DNA of 64,000 bases from Beta vulgaris subsp. vulgaris (taxonomy: Eukaryota; Streptophyta; Magnoliopsida; Caryophyllales; Amaranthaceae): NCBI RefSeq assembly GCF_026745355.1, contig NC_079203.1, positions 45,302,081 to 45,366,080 on the forward strand. The letters run 5' to 3'. Below, in pieces: positions 49,131 to 60,300 of the stretch (positions are counted from its first letter, which is position 1; the number at the start of each line of letters is the position of its first letter). The notes beneath the pieces are model-generated. The model was given only the letters and a program-made list of their open reading frames with translations, did not search any database and was not told the DNA's origin. The translations under genes and the position numbers were made by a program.

Positions 49131-49424
49131 TACTCACCCTCCTAAGGAAAACCTAGAGGAACTATTGGCATTTTAACAATCTTCTTTTTAGGACTAGCTC
49201 ATCAAACAAAATGTTCTTCAAGACTTTGCTAGTTTGCATTCTTACAAAGTTTCGGAACATTATTCTAATCAAAGCTTTTCGTTTAGACCATGTAAATATT
49301 CTTCTATAAGAATGTAACTAATATATACTTTTTTATTCTGATTTAGTCACAACATGAGGGGAGGGTAGAAAGCACATGAATTAAGGTGAGAAGTGAGAAA
49401 GATAAAAAAGGAGTATATATATAT
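49131..49424. other. spacer between two LINE fragments
   Basis: No gene. AT-rich with a short (TA)n near 49417. Confidence 0.5.
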
Positions 49425-49970
49425 ATATTTTTTGATAAGGAGATCAGAAAAACTAGGCTAGCCCCTGACATAGTACCAACCTAACACATCCTTTTTGATG
49501 ATAGAAAGGAACACAAGATCATGAAGTTCAAACCAACGATGAGGAGTCCCAACTGAGTGACCCTTGTGTGCAAAAAAGTATGCAGCTTGATTAGCCACGG
49601 GAAAACAATGATTGCTAGAAATAGAAGAAAACGCTCGAATATCCATCCCTACATCAAAAACAATATTGTTAGGTTGCCAAGGGATCTTCCAAACATTCTT
49701 GAGAAAATTATTAGCCACTAGGTTATCACCCTCCAATACCAAATGATTAGTTCCTAACGGAACACCTGGCTTAATCCCTTCTCTTATCTCCCAAGCTTTA
49801 ATAGTCAAATAGAGGACTTATAGTCAAGAGTGAAGACTCGCAACTCCCATACGAAAGATATAGCCCAAATGATCTCTAATAATATACCCAAAAAAAGTAT
49901 CATTATTATCAACCTTTGAACCATCAAAATCAGGTTTGAACCATAAAAAAGGGAGTCGAGTATATACTAA
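49425..49970 (-). pseudogene. 5'-truncated LINE fragment: RNase H domain
   Basis: On the minus strand this reads PDFDGSKVDNNDTFFGYIIR (catalytic Asp in DGS), a stop, then the open piece at 49808-49458 with LEGDNLVANNFL, WQPNNIVFDVGMDIRAF and NQAAYFFAHKGHS, the typical end of a LINE RNase H. A thymine-rich run at about 49430 may be the eroded poly(A) tail. It could be the 3' part of the LINE at 46077-49130 or a separate insertion. The same strand but wrong order favours a separate one. Confidence 0.75.
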
Positions 49971-51439
49971 AATGAAAGATAGAGAAAAAAAATATCCAAA
50001 AATAAGTAATGCTCCATCTATACTGAAACAATCAAAAATAGAAAGTGTTGGAAATAATATAGAACGGAAGAAGTATCGTTTTATGTAGTCGCTAAAAATT
50101 ATTATGTATAATTTAGGAGTCTAAAATAATATCTTCAACTAAATTTGGTCAGCTTTTACGTTAATGTAATAATCTATACAAATATATTAAAAGGCATTCC
50201 TATCAAAAACGGTGCCACATGGCACTCTCCGTTGTATGTATCGCGTGACACTTTTCTTAAGTTTCTGATACACATGTTTATAATCTTACTTAAAAATATT
50301 AACCACGTGTAGCTATCATGAATTGAACATGTGATATTTGAAATGAAATGCGAGAGTTTAACCACCAATCCACTATAATCTTAATGTGTAATATATGTTT
50401 TAAAAGAAAATATAATAAAATCTTGTAATTATATGTAAGTATAAAGACATAGCCAAGGTTCTTGATCTCCAACACTTTTATTAGGGTAACAACATCCTCT
50501 TAGGCTTTTACTTACCCCAATTTCATTTAACTGTTATTTTGTTCCTCAATTTCTTAGAATTTTTTTAAAACAACTTATATATCATGCCATAATATTCATT
50601 TTTCAATTTCTCGCTAGATAAAAAAATATGCGAAAAATTAATAAATCAATTACAAAATTTATAAATAGTATATTTAATTTTGTAACTAATCTCAAACATA
50701 GCCCGAACTAAAATACTATTTTATATTCAAAATTTGTGCCCATAACTCATAAGGCGATAGCTTTATAAAAGTAATTACGCAATTTGCGTCCTTACGGACC
50801 TAGACATGACAAAAAGTAATACTAAACTAATGCAAAAGAAAACACCTAGCTAGAGTGTTTTCATGCATTAAAATGTCACGTATAAATTCAAAGAGTAGTT
50901 GTCGAATATACAGAGCAAATTGGACAGTTTTTATTGCTCATGTCCCTTCATGCCCTTGTTGATTCCCACAAGTGAAAATCGTTGGTTGATCGAATTACCA
51001 AAAGTGGCAGACAAAATCAAAGTATTCCCAAAAAAGCAACATGGTCATTCTTACATTTAAGTATTAGAATAATTTGATTTTATGTGGTAATATGATCAAC
51101 TAACTATATATTTATAATTTACTCTAAATTAGTGGAGGGGGCCATAACCATGTATAATTAGTATCATAGGGAGGGTGCTAATGCTCATTAACGTGTCAAA
51201 ATAGGAACTTGGAATCAACATTATTAGCTGTCTCATTCCTTAAACTTAATTAAGTTCGTGGTAACTAGGTCAAACTAGCAATTTTGATTTTGATGTTTTC
51301 TCTAAAATGATGTGTTTGGAAATTCATTGAAGATATAAGTAGATGGTTGATGGGAAAGGACTCAAATGATGTGAAATCATAAACCTAGATTAACTATATT
51401 TAGTGGTTATTTAGTTTATATATATATATATATATATGA
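49971..51439. other. intergenic, no gene seen
   Basis: AT-rich. Minus-strand tRNA-like words occur near 50310-50370 but lack a full box A/box B pair. Confidence 0.5.
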
Positions 51440-51700
51440 GTAGTTTTATATGCACGCAATGCGTGCGAAAATAAAATAAAATTTGATTGTGTAATAACAA
51501 TATACAAACAATACTTCACAATATTTCTTGTATTTTTTCTATTGTTTTTTAATAACCGATAAATTAAAGAAATTATAAATATTTTTGTTAATTAATGAAG
51601 GGTATAACGGCAAAAATGGATAGATTTGTTTTTGTTGGTTGAGGGTATACTGGGGTTTATAATTTTGGCGTTCCCCCTCGCTTTTCTTATATGATAGAGA
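51440..51700 (-). mobile_element. short non-autonomous Helitron (minus strand)
   Basis: The 261-bp minus-strand element starts TCTCTATCATATAAG at 51700, preceded by A. It ends with the hairpin GCACGCATTGCGTGC, then ATATAAAACTAC and T. Start, hairpin and A/T insertion site match Helitrons. The end reads CTAC rather than CTAG. Hairpin and tail align with the Helitron at 54019-54595. Confidence 0.75.
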
Positions 51701-52999
51701 TAATTTAATTAACGATAAAGATAATTAACTTCAAAATGCATGAAAAATATTGCCTACACGTAAGTGAAATTTATTTCTCATTACGAGTACAACTTTTTCT
51801 ATTGAGATTCACCGTATTTAGTGTTTATTTAGTTTTTATATATATGATAATTTAATTAATGATGAAGATAATTAACTTCAAAATGCATGGAAAATATTAT
51901 GATAAAGATAATTAACTTCAAAATGCATGGAAAATATTACCTGTACATAAGTGAAATTTCTCATTACGAATACACTTTTTTCTATTGAGCTTTAACTTTT
52001 TTTATATAGCATTCCGAATGCCTCACTTGTTTCTTTGGGTGTATATAGATTAAAGAGTCTACTTGCAAAGATTTCGTTTAGTGTTTGGCTCACCATATTC
52101 TGAATACATAGGAACAATATAATCTGACCCAACTTTTTTATCCACAAATCAGGTCGGGCAATGCCACAGGCTGGGTCAATGTTGGTGATCTTTAATTTTG
52201 GGCGTGAGAAACATGGTTTAACCTTTTACGATTTTTTAGAACATTGAAGTAGATAATAATCTAATATGCATGAACTTATAAATAACATACAAAAACTAAA
52301 TAAAACCATAAATGAGCATCAAATAATAAATCTACAAATAAAAAATAAAAAATATGCTAAACTGATTGATAATATGGATTAACTGATAACAAAAATCTAT
52401 GTATATATATAATGTCTATAAACTTACATCTATTATGTATAAATTGATAATAAAGGTGTATAACTAATACAAAGATCAAATATATATGCATTAATAATAT
52501 TTATGTATAATCTAATATGAAAATATGTAAAATGATATCAAATCTGTATAAACTGACAGAAACATAAATTAAACTATTAATAAAATGCCTTAAACTGGAA
52601 AAAAAAATACTTCAAAGTGATAAAGTTATTAATTTATGGAATACTTTTCCATGTGAAATAGGAGGACAGTGCTATATATACCCGATGGTTAGTTAAACCA
52701 CTAAAAATAGAAAATTAAAAAACTATTTAAAATTGATAAGTTGGATTCTAATGTTTATTTATTTCTATTTATAGTGGGTTGTTGATTCATTGGATAGATA
52801 AAGTTTTTCCTGAAATAAGATGGCATCACATCTATTCTTATTTATGCAGCAACAACTATGCTGAAATAAAATAATCATCGATGTAAGTATCAAGCATCAG
52901 GTATGAAACCCTCTTTTGCCCTTCACCATTTAATACTATGATGTAGCTCAATGAATAATTACATTCATTATTTTAAGAAATATAATAACTCGAGATACA
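51701..52999. other. intergenic, no gene seen
   Basis: AT-rich DNA. A direct repeat (AATTAACTTCAAAATGCATG, about 51725, 51870 and 51905) is the only structure noted. Confidence 0.5.
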
Positions 53000-53015
53000 A
53001 ATTGCACGTACTAAT

Positions 53016-53198
53016 AAAGGATAGGAGTTAGTTCAAGTGGGTAGAGCACTCCCTCTTAGCCCCTAAGGTCAGGGGTTCGATCTTTACCCTCAACATTATG
53101 TTGGGGTATTTCCTTAGCATGCTATGCATGCCTTACCAGCCAATGTGTTGGTGTTTCCTACAAGGCTACTTGGGCTGACTTAATTTCCTAATAGAAAA
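53016..53198 (+). mobile_element. tRNA-derived SINE with 16-bp target duplication
   Basis: The head contains TAGTTCAAGTGGGTAGAGCAC (box A region) and GGGGTTCGATC (box B). The tail ends in an A run. Perfect 16-bp direct repeats AATTGCACGTACTAAT flank it at 53000-53015 and 53199-53214. The 3' part resembles the SINE at 9744-9942 (TATGTTGGG, CCAGCC, TTGGTGTTTCC). Confidence 0.88.
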
Positions 53199-53439
53199 AA
53201 TTGCACGTACTAATTTGGTAAGAATTCATCAGATGAAGCTATAGCATCATATACGGGACTCAAAATATATGCGAGATCCGGATCATAATTTGTATCGATT
53301 AAACAAATCATTGGAATACCTAAAGTAATACATTCTCGAATGGTTGTACATTCTTCTTGTCGAACTATTATGCATCAAAAACACATATATCAGTGGCAAC
53401 ATCGTAAATAAATTATATTATATTTCACGAATCAATAAA

Positions 53440-54018
53440 TCTCTATTATATAAGGAAAGGGGGAGCAATGTGGTCCTCTTTTAAAATGCCTATTTTGCCC
53501 CCTTCCCTTTCTAAACTACAAAAAGAATGTCAAAATCAAAATCGACACTCCATGAAAACTACCGAAAATTAATTTACAACACTCACTCACAAATCACTTA
53601 AAAGAAGAAACTTTACAAATCACGCATACAATTGAGAAAATCACGTTATAAAATCACGCAAATCACTCAAATAATCAGGATACTTTATTAAAACTTAAAA
53701 TTAACATACAAACTAAAACTAATAACCTAGAACGTCAATACATACAAAAACATTTACAAAAATTTACTTAAAATCACTATTCTCAAGAACCATTCACAAT
53801 TAATGGTGGTCATGATAAAAAAATAGAGTGTATTTGTAGTGAAATCAGAATTTAGAAGTTAGACAAGGAAAAAAAATATTTACTTTTTATAGTGTTTCCT
53901 ATATATAATGAAACTTTTACATATATTTGGACCTATCTTTTTATTATATAATAGCGATTAATTATCAAGGTAAAAAGGTTTATGTAAAATATCATTCAAG
54001 AAATTAAAGTACAACATA
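53440..54018 (+). mobile_element. Helitron 5' end without its own 3' end
   Basis: Starts TCTCTATTATATAAGG after an A, closely matching the start of the element at 54019, and shares AAGGGGGAGC(A/T)ATGTG. No hairpin-CTAG terminus is seen before 54018. Either it is truncated, or the next Helitron landed inside it and both now share one terminus. Confidence 0.55.
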
Positions 54019-54595
54019 TCTCTATTATATAAGGGAAGGGGGAGCTATGTGTCCCCGAATGAAAGAACTATGTTACCCCTTCTCATTCTAAATTACAAAT
54101 TCACTTACAAATCAAAGGGGCTTCAAACAAAAATACCAAAAATATAATTATAAAATCACTCACAAGTCAACTAAAATCATAAAATTGCATAATTTACGTT
54201 ATGCAAATCACTAGAATGAGGAACTTTACAAAAACTTAAAAATTCACTTACAAACTACAACCTATGAAAAAATTGACTTGAAATCAAAGTGTCCACTTTC
54301 TTTACAATTTATGAAGTATGTACTTAATTCAAAAATCAACTAAAAATTATAATATTAGAAATCATAAATAAATTCAATAAAATTTCTATTTTGTTCATAG
54401 AATTTAACTTTGAAAAGTAAAAAAAAAAAAAAGAATGGAGAGACTTAAGTGACAAAACTAAACCAATCAAATTTTGCAACTAAAAACAATTATACTTCGT
54501 ATGTCTAATGTTCAATTTTTGACTCTTATGCCGAAGAAAATCGAGTTTCTGTTTCGAAAAAAATTCAAGCACGCATCGCGTGCAAAAAAATCTAG
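54019..54595 (+). mobile_element. non-autonomous Helitron
   Basis: The 577-bp element begins TCTCTATTATATAAGGG after an A and ends with the hairpin GCACGCATCGCGTGC, AAAAAAAT, CTAG, followed by T. All three Helitron landmarks are present and there is no target duplication, as expected. No Rep/helicase gene is inside. Confidence 0.8.
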
Positions 54596-54696
54596 TATTA
54601 TATATTGATTTACAAATGTTACATTGTATTTAAATATGTTGTATATTTAAACCCTAATGTTATACTTTCTAGAGAAAATGTTGTATATATAGATAC

Positions 54697-54890
54697 TTCT
54701 TTTTTAAGGTAAGGAGAAGACGCCATAATCGGACCGGAACCTCGCACAAGTTAACCTAACTCGAGTTTGCAGGCAAAGTCACTTGGGAATAGGAGGATTG
54801 GTAAGGGAAAATTCCTACCCCCAAAGTGCCTCTAATGGGGTTAATGTTGTGAGATACAAACCAAACCACTAGACCAAGTACTACTTGGTC
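54697..54890 (-). mobile_element. tRNA-derived SINE, same family as 6559-6772
   Basis: On the minus strand it begins GACCAAGTAGTACTTGGTCT, continues with box-A-like TGGTCTAGTGG, and shares AGGCACTTTGGGGG and TTCCCTTACC words with the CCD8 intron-5 SINE. Perfect 12-bp direct repeats ATATATAGATAC flank it (54685-54696 and 54891-54902). The tail is the T-rich run at its left. Confidence 0.8.
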
Positions 54891-55031
54891 ATATATAGAT
54901 ACCTATTACATGTTCATTGAGTCATATATTCAATTACAAAAGAATAATGCTTTATATTAATTTTTATAAATATTGTATTGTAGCTTATAAACTTTGTATC
55001 TAAAATTGTGCATATCAGAGGAGTTCACTCA

Positions 55032-55350
55032 TGGTACACCCGGGTGTACCATGAGCATGGTACACCCAGGGGTATTTTTGTAATAAATTAGAACTTCAGG
55101 TGCTCATTTGACACCAGATTTGCTCATATGGGCATTTTGCTCATTTACTCATTTGCTCATTTTGTAATAAAAATGTTTGCTCAATTTCTTAAATGAGTAG
55201 AAATGTTTGCTCATTCGTTCATTTTTGCTCATTTGTTCATTTTGCTCATTCGCTCATTTTGCTCATTTGCTCATTCGCTCATTTTGCTCATTTGGAGAAA
55301 ATAGTCTTGGGTGTACCATGAGCATGGTACACCCAGGTGTACTATAAATA
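55032..55350. repeat. palindromic GGTACACCC element with an internal TGCTCATTT array
   Basis: Both ends carry the self-complementary block TCATGGTACACCCGGGTGTACC or CATGAGCATGGTACACCC. Between them, units of the type TTTGCTCATT repeat many times (about 55110-55290). Probably a small non-autonomous DNA element whose middle expanded. Class unknown. Confidence 0.6.
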
Positions 55351-55381
55351 TTCTCATATCAGACTATCAGTTACATCTTGT

Positions 55382-55840
55382 TTGGTAGAAAGGATTTGGA
55401 AGGAAAGGAAAGGAAGTGGAAGGAAATTTTTTTCTTTCCAATGTTTGGTTCATAAAAAAGAAATGAAGTGAAAGGAAATGGGAGGAATTGGAAGGAAAGA
55501 CTCTTTAATAAAATTCCACTTTCCTTTCCTCCCAAAAGTGGGGGAATTTGGAAGGAAAGAGAAAAAGTTATATGCAGCCCTAAGGGCTATATATAAGAAG
55601 CTAAAAATTGAAATAAGTTGCATCAATTGATCATTTATTACATCGGTTGATGCAAATTTTTTTCATAAATTCACAACTTATTTCCATTTTAAATAGTGTA
55701 TTTATATCTTATATGCAAGACTAAGGACTGCATATAGCATAACCTAAAATTTATACCCAACATAACAAGTTAAGGTTTTTTCCTTTCTCTTCTCTTCCTT
55801 TCCTCTACTAAAACTGAACTAAAACTGAACCAAACACATT
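55382..55840. mobile_element. TTTGGT...ACCAAAC MITE, split by another MITE
   Basis: The left part starts near TTGTTTGGTAGAAAGG with GGAAGGAAAGGAAAGG runs. The right part ends CTGAACCAAACAC with complementary CTTTCCTCT-type runs, so the halves are inverted. The continuity is broken by a separate inverted-repeat element at 55566-55747. Confidence 0.5.
55566..55747. mobile_element. nested MITE, ATATGCAGCCCTAAGG ends
   Basis: The left end (GTTATATGCAGCCCTAAGG) and the reverse complement of the right end (GCTATATGCAGTCCTTAG) match over about 18 bases with two or three differences. The 182-bp interior is AT-rich. It sits inside the surrounding MITE. Confidence 0.6.
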
Positions 55841-55849
55841 GTTAGAGAT

Positions 55850-56008
55850 TGGGCAAAATTCCCAAATACCCTCAGCCTCTAATAATCAAGTGGCGATTTG
55901 GCGGGTGATCGACTTATCATTCCTTATTATCACACACGCCAATTTGATTCTGAAATTTCGTATTCTCTCTCCTCTACCTCGTGCTCGAATTGCAGAAGCT
56001 CGTTCCAG
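55850..56008 (+). other. probable 5' UTR exon of the IGPS gene
   Basis: A GC-richer, pyrimidine-containing stretch ends CTCGTTCCAG at 56008, followed by GTTCTTC, a plausible donor. It would splice to the acceptor at 57296-57297, nine bases before the start ATG. There is no TATA box and the upstream limit is a guess. Confidence 0.45.
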
Positions 56009-57297
56009 GTTCTTCTTTTGTTCCTTAGATTAATCTACTTGTTCAGACGATTTTTGTTAATGTTGCGAATTTTGGTGTCAAATTACGATTTTTAGATCTA
56101 CTTCATGTGATTATTCATGCCATTGTTTGTTTTTATGCGGTTGTTATTGTTTGTTTCATGAATTCAACCTATTTTTCTTTATCTCAGATACTTGGTTATT
56201 TCATGTTTTTATGATTCGAATTTCTGGGTATAACTTGTTAATTCATGTTTGTTTGTTTCATGGAACTAAATGGTAACTAAATTTATGATACAATTTGTAG
56301 ATGGGCATATTTTCATGCCATTGTTCACTTGATTAAATCATCAGATTAAGTTTTCAAGTGTTGTGATCCCTGGGCGGCCGCCCCTCTTGCCCTGTTTGTG
56401 ATGCAACAATTTTTATTGGATAGAGGGAGTAATATAAGCACAACAAATTAGTTGAATAAGAATATAATGGGTGCTAGTTTTATAATCTTTAAAATGGGTA
56501 GTGTTAGGGACTTGGAGTTATGAGTGGGAGCAGAAGCAAATATGTAGGAATTTGACAAAAATCACTAGAGATATAAAAATGGCAAAAAAAAGTAATGTAA
56601 GAACACATAATTTTAGGTGGAAAAAAAATTGTTAAATGGAGGCGAAAAACCCAGTCTACGAGCACTAGAAAATCAGCCATATGGAAGATAGGAGAGTACA
56701 AGTACCCTAAATTATTACAACTCTCACCATTAGTAATAATCTCACAGAGGGTGTAAATAAATGGAATAGTGGATTAGAGAGATTGTTGGTAGGAGGAACA
56801 CTCAAGGAGTGTTTGATGATCAAAGGCATCTTATGATTGAAACACCTTCCAAATGTTGCCCATCATAACGTATATATATAGGTGATGTATGTTGGTAGTG
56901 TACATAAGTCAGCAAATTGATGCAGAAGTTATAAAAATTTCCAGAACATTGGGAACTTTCACTCAAGTTATATGCTCCCAAAATGTGCTATGCCACGTTG
57001 CTCCAAATCATATATCTAGAAATCATGATATCATGCGAGATTTTTGTAGATATTTCTGGAGTATGAACATGAGTTGAGAGTGCAGCCTAGAGATTGATAT
57101 GCACCATATGAACTTAGGAAATGGACTCAGGGAATTTGGGCCACAAATGTAAAAGATTGGTTGCTTGGTTAGGTTATGTTTATGGACTATCAGCATTAGG
57201 CTATAATCAGCAATCAGCATGTGATTTCATTTTGTTCATTTATCTCTTCAGTGAATTATCTATATCGTAAAGATTGATTGATTGAGAAATATTGCAG
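56009..57297 (+). other. presumed 5' UTR intron of IGPS
   Basis: T-rich with no coding signal. It contains an isolated 12-bp GC-only palindrome GGGCGGCCGCCC at 56372-56383. The intron depends on the UTR exon call. Confidence 0.4.
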
Positions 57298-57306
57298 AAT
57301 TCACTA

Positions 57307-60300
57307 ATGGAGGGTGTTATAGCATTGATGCGGCCAATGCCTGTATCCACAAAGCCCGGAGCTACATTACCTCGACTTTCTGTCAGAAAATATTCTCAAT
57401 GCATTTCAACTGGCTTTGGTAAACGTAATGTGTGCTTGATTCGAGCTCAACAGGTCCTTTTTGTATATCTTGGACCTAAAGCCATCATGATCTTCATGTT
57501 TGCTTTTTAGGATCCTTTGCTTTCGTTTGAGCTTAGATCATTTCGAATTCATGTTGTACTACAAGTTTCCGTAATAGATTTAGTAATGTTAGTTGAAGAA
57601 TACCAAAAGAAGTATGAGTAATGGAGTAGTAGGTTATCTTTCTTGATATATTTGTGGTTGCTTTGAGGCCTTAAGTGAGTGAAGGAATAAACAGAGTTTT
57701 TGTTGATAACTCTACATGAAGTTATCTGTTAATTCGTTACACGGTTCTGTTTCATTCCCATTGAGGCTTACTTATTGTTTTTTGCAGCTTGACTCCACGG
57801 AAGCATCCGCTTCAGATTCGTCACTTGTGAGTGATTCCCAGGAGAATACTCCTAAAATGAAAGAATGGGAGGTACAAGAAGAAGTAGCTGCCAGACAAGG
57901 AATAACAATCCGAAGACGGCCACCAACAGGGCCCGCTTTGCACTATGTGGGTCCTTTTGAGTTTCGACTTAATAATGAAGGCAATACTCCACGAAATATC
58001 TTGGAGGAAATCATATGGCACAAGGACGTGGAAGTCTCACAGGTACTTATGATTGCCACCCCCCTCCCCTTGATCTTAGTCTGCCTTAGTGCTTCAGTTT
58101 GTATAGGCATCCTTTAAACATTAGCCTTTCCAATTTTCATTAGTGGAAAGCGAAAAAGCCCCTTGTTGTTTTGAAGAAGGCTCTGGGCAGTGCTCCTCCA
58201 GCAAGGGATTTCATTGGTGCTCTAAGAGCAGCTCAACAGCGCACTGGATTGCCTGGTTTAATTGCGGAGGTTAAAAAGGCTTCACCAAGTAGAGGTGTTT
58301 TGAGAGAGGACTTTAATCCGGTATTCTTCTTTTCTTTTCTTGTTGCCGTAATATAATATTGAAGTCTGAAACTTAACCTCAGTTTTCATTCATCCATAAG
58401 TGTCTTCTATATTTTAGCGATTAATTTTTGACCTAATTAGCTTATGATTATGATGACAATTATTGTCTTCACACATTTGTTTTCTTTTTTCCTTTTAGTG
58501 GCGGGTCTCCAATTTGGCGAGAGTCAGGAGCACATATGTGCATGAACCTATTATTGGATATAGTATCATGTGTTGGTATCTAACTAGTGAAATATTTAGC
58601 AAATTTAGGTAGTTAAGGTATATGCCTAAAATCCTACAAGATAGAAGAGTTCTGAAAAAAGAAGAAGCCATCTACCTATACGTAAACAACAATAACAATA
58701 TCAAAGTCTTCACGCCAAATGGATGGTGGTGTCGGGCTGTCGGCTACATGAAACAAGATGTCATCCTTTAGTCACTGACATGGATCCTTGTCCTCGCACA
58801 ATCCTATCCATTGCAATATGATTTTCTGTCCCAATCTTTCATGCTCCTATATATCTAAAAAATTAAAGGTTCCTTTATAGACTTATATATACCTGCTCAT
58901 GTACGAATTTTTTTATGAACATTGCTGTTCTTTTTTCTTGACCCAATATGAACTTGTGAAGTGGTCATATGTATAGAGAAATATCATTTCTAAGATTGTC
59001 AAATATGTCACGAATAACTTTTTGAATAAGCTAGTTGAATCGACTTAGTAGTCATTGGACATGATAAGTATATGAAATTTTGACTTTGGGGATTTTTATA
59101 TTCGTTTAGAATCCTTATATTTTACACTTTTTATACTATAAATCTAATAATTTGCTAAACTTTAAGCTGATCTGTGTTGCTTTTGCATATGTGAGATCTA
59201 CCAGTCACTACTTTTTTTTTGCAATATTAAGGATCAAGTGGAGCTCCAGTGGTAAGACTCAAGAGCTTCCACCTCCCAGCCCAAGTTTGGGGTCGATCTT
59301 TATCATCCCCAACTTAAGTCGGCAATCTATGTGAGTTTGGAACCTCTCATCTTCCCTCAAGTTACAAGGGTTGTGTTTGATGTGGGCCTGTAGAATTCCC
59401 AAGTTTTGTTTTTTCAAACATACTAAGGTAACTCAAACTTTATTTTGTTACCCTAACAGTGTCACATCAAGCACAAAGAGGTAGTCTTTGAGTGGAGACA
59501 ACAATATGTCGTTAGTTGTCACCCTAACAACACCACAAAACTCTTAGACGTTCATCGCTTGTCTAGGGCTAAAATTCCAATTTTTATATAAATGGGAATG
59601 GGATCATTGTTTAACACGGCATGACACTGTTAGTTTTTTTTTGACATGTGAGCAAGTGTTACCTAATTCACCTTTTGAATTCGCCAATGCGCCCAAAATG
59701 AGCCAAAAATGAACCAAAACCGACCATAATTCGCTTTTCTCAATTCGCGATTCGCGGGGGAATCAGGGAATTAGGTAACACTGGGTGAGTTATTCACGGG
59801 GTGTTGCGCAGGTTGCTATTATTCGTTGAATTGATTAGTGATTAAAGTTGGATTTCCCCCTACTTTCTAGTGAGGGGTGTCTTCCATGTATATCGTCTTT
59901 GGCAGATGAAACTTGTTCATATCTTGTTTGTGCTTCCGTGTCCAACCTCACATTGATCATGCCCTAATATGCGGCGTTGGTTATGATTCTTATGAAGGCA
60001 TTTCGTTGTAGTCTTTGGTTAAATATTTTGGTTTTATAGTCATTATGATAGAGGAAGGCCGTATTTTGTCTTTACTATAGGTACCTGCAAATTGTGTGCT
60101 CCTAGATGTCTTTGACTAGCTTCTTTACTTGGTTTTGTACCTTTGGTTGATTTATAGTTTTAACATTGTTTAGATTCTTAATCCCCCCCTCCCCCCCACC
60201 CCCCCACACACACCTGTACCTGATAGGTCTTTCAATGGGAAAGTCTTCCAGCTCTAATTTCTAGGTGCCTAAATGATATACCAATTCATTCTGATGGTCA

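Noticed and set aside
53016..53100. tRNA gene
   Set aside because: Box A and box B words are present, but no complete cloverleaf is seen. The sequence continues into a 183-bp body with a tail and 16-bp duplications, so it is a SINE.
57821..58021. Minus-strand frame opposite IGPS exon 2
   Set aside because: It is a shadow of the well-supported plus-strand exon.
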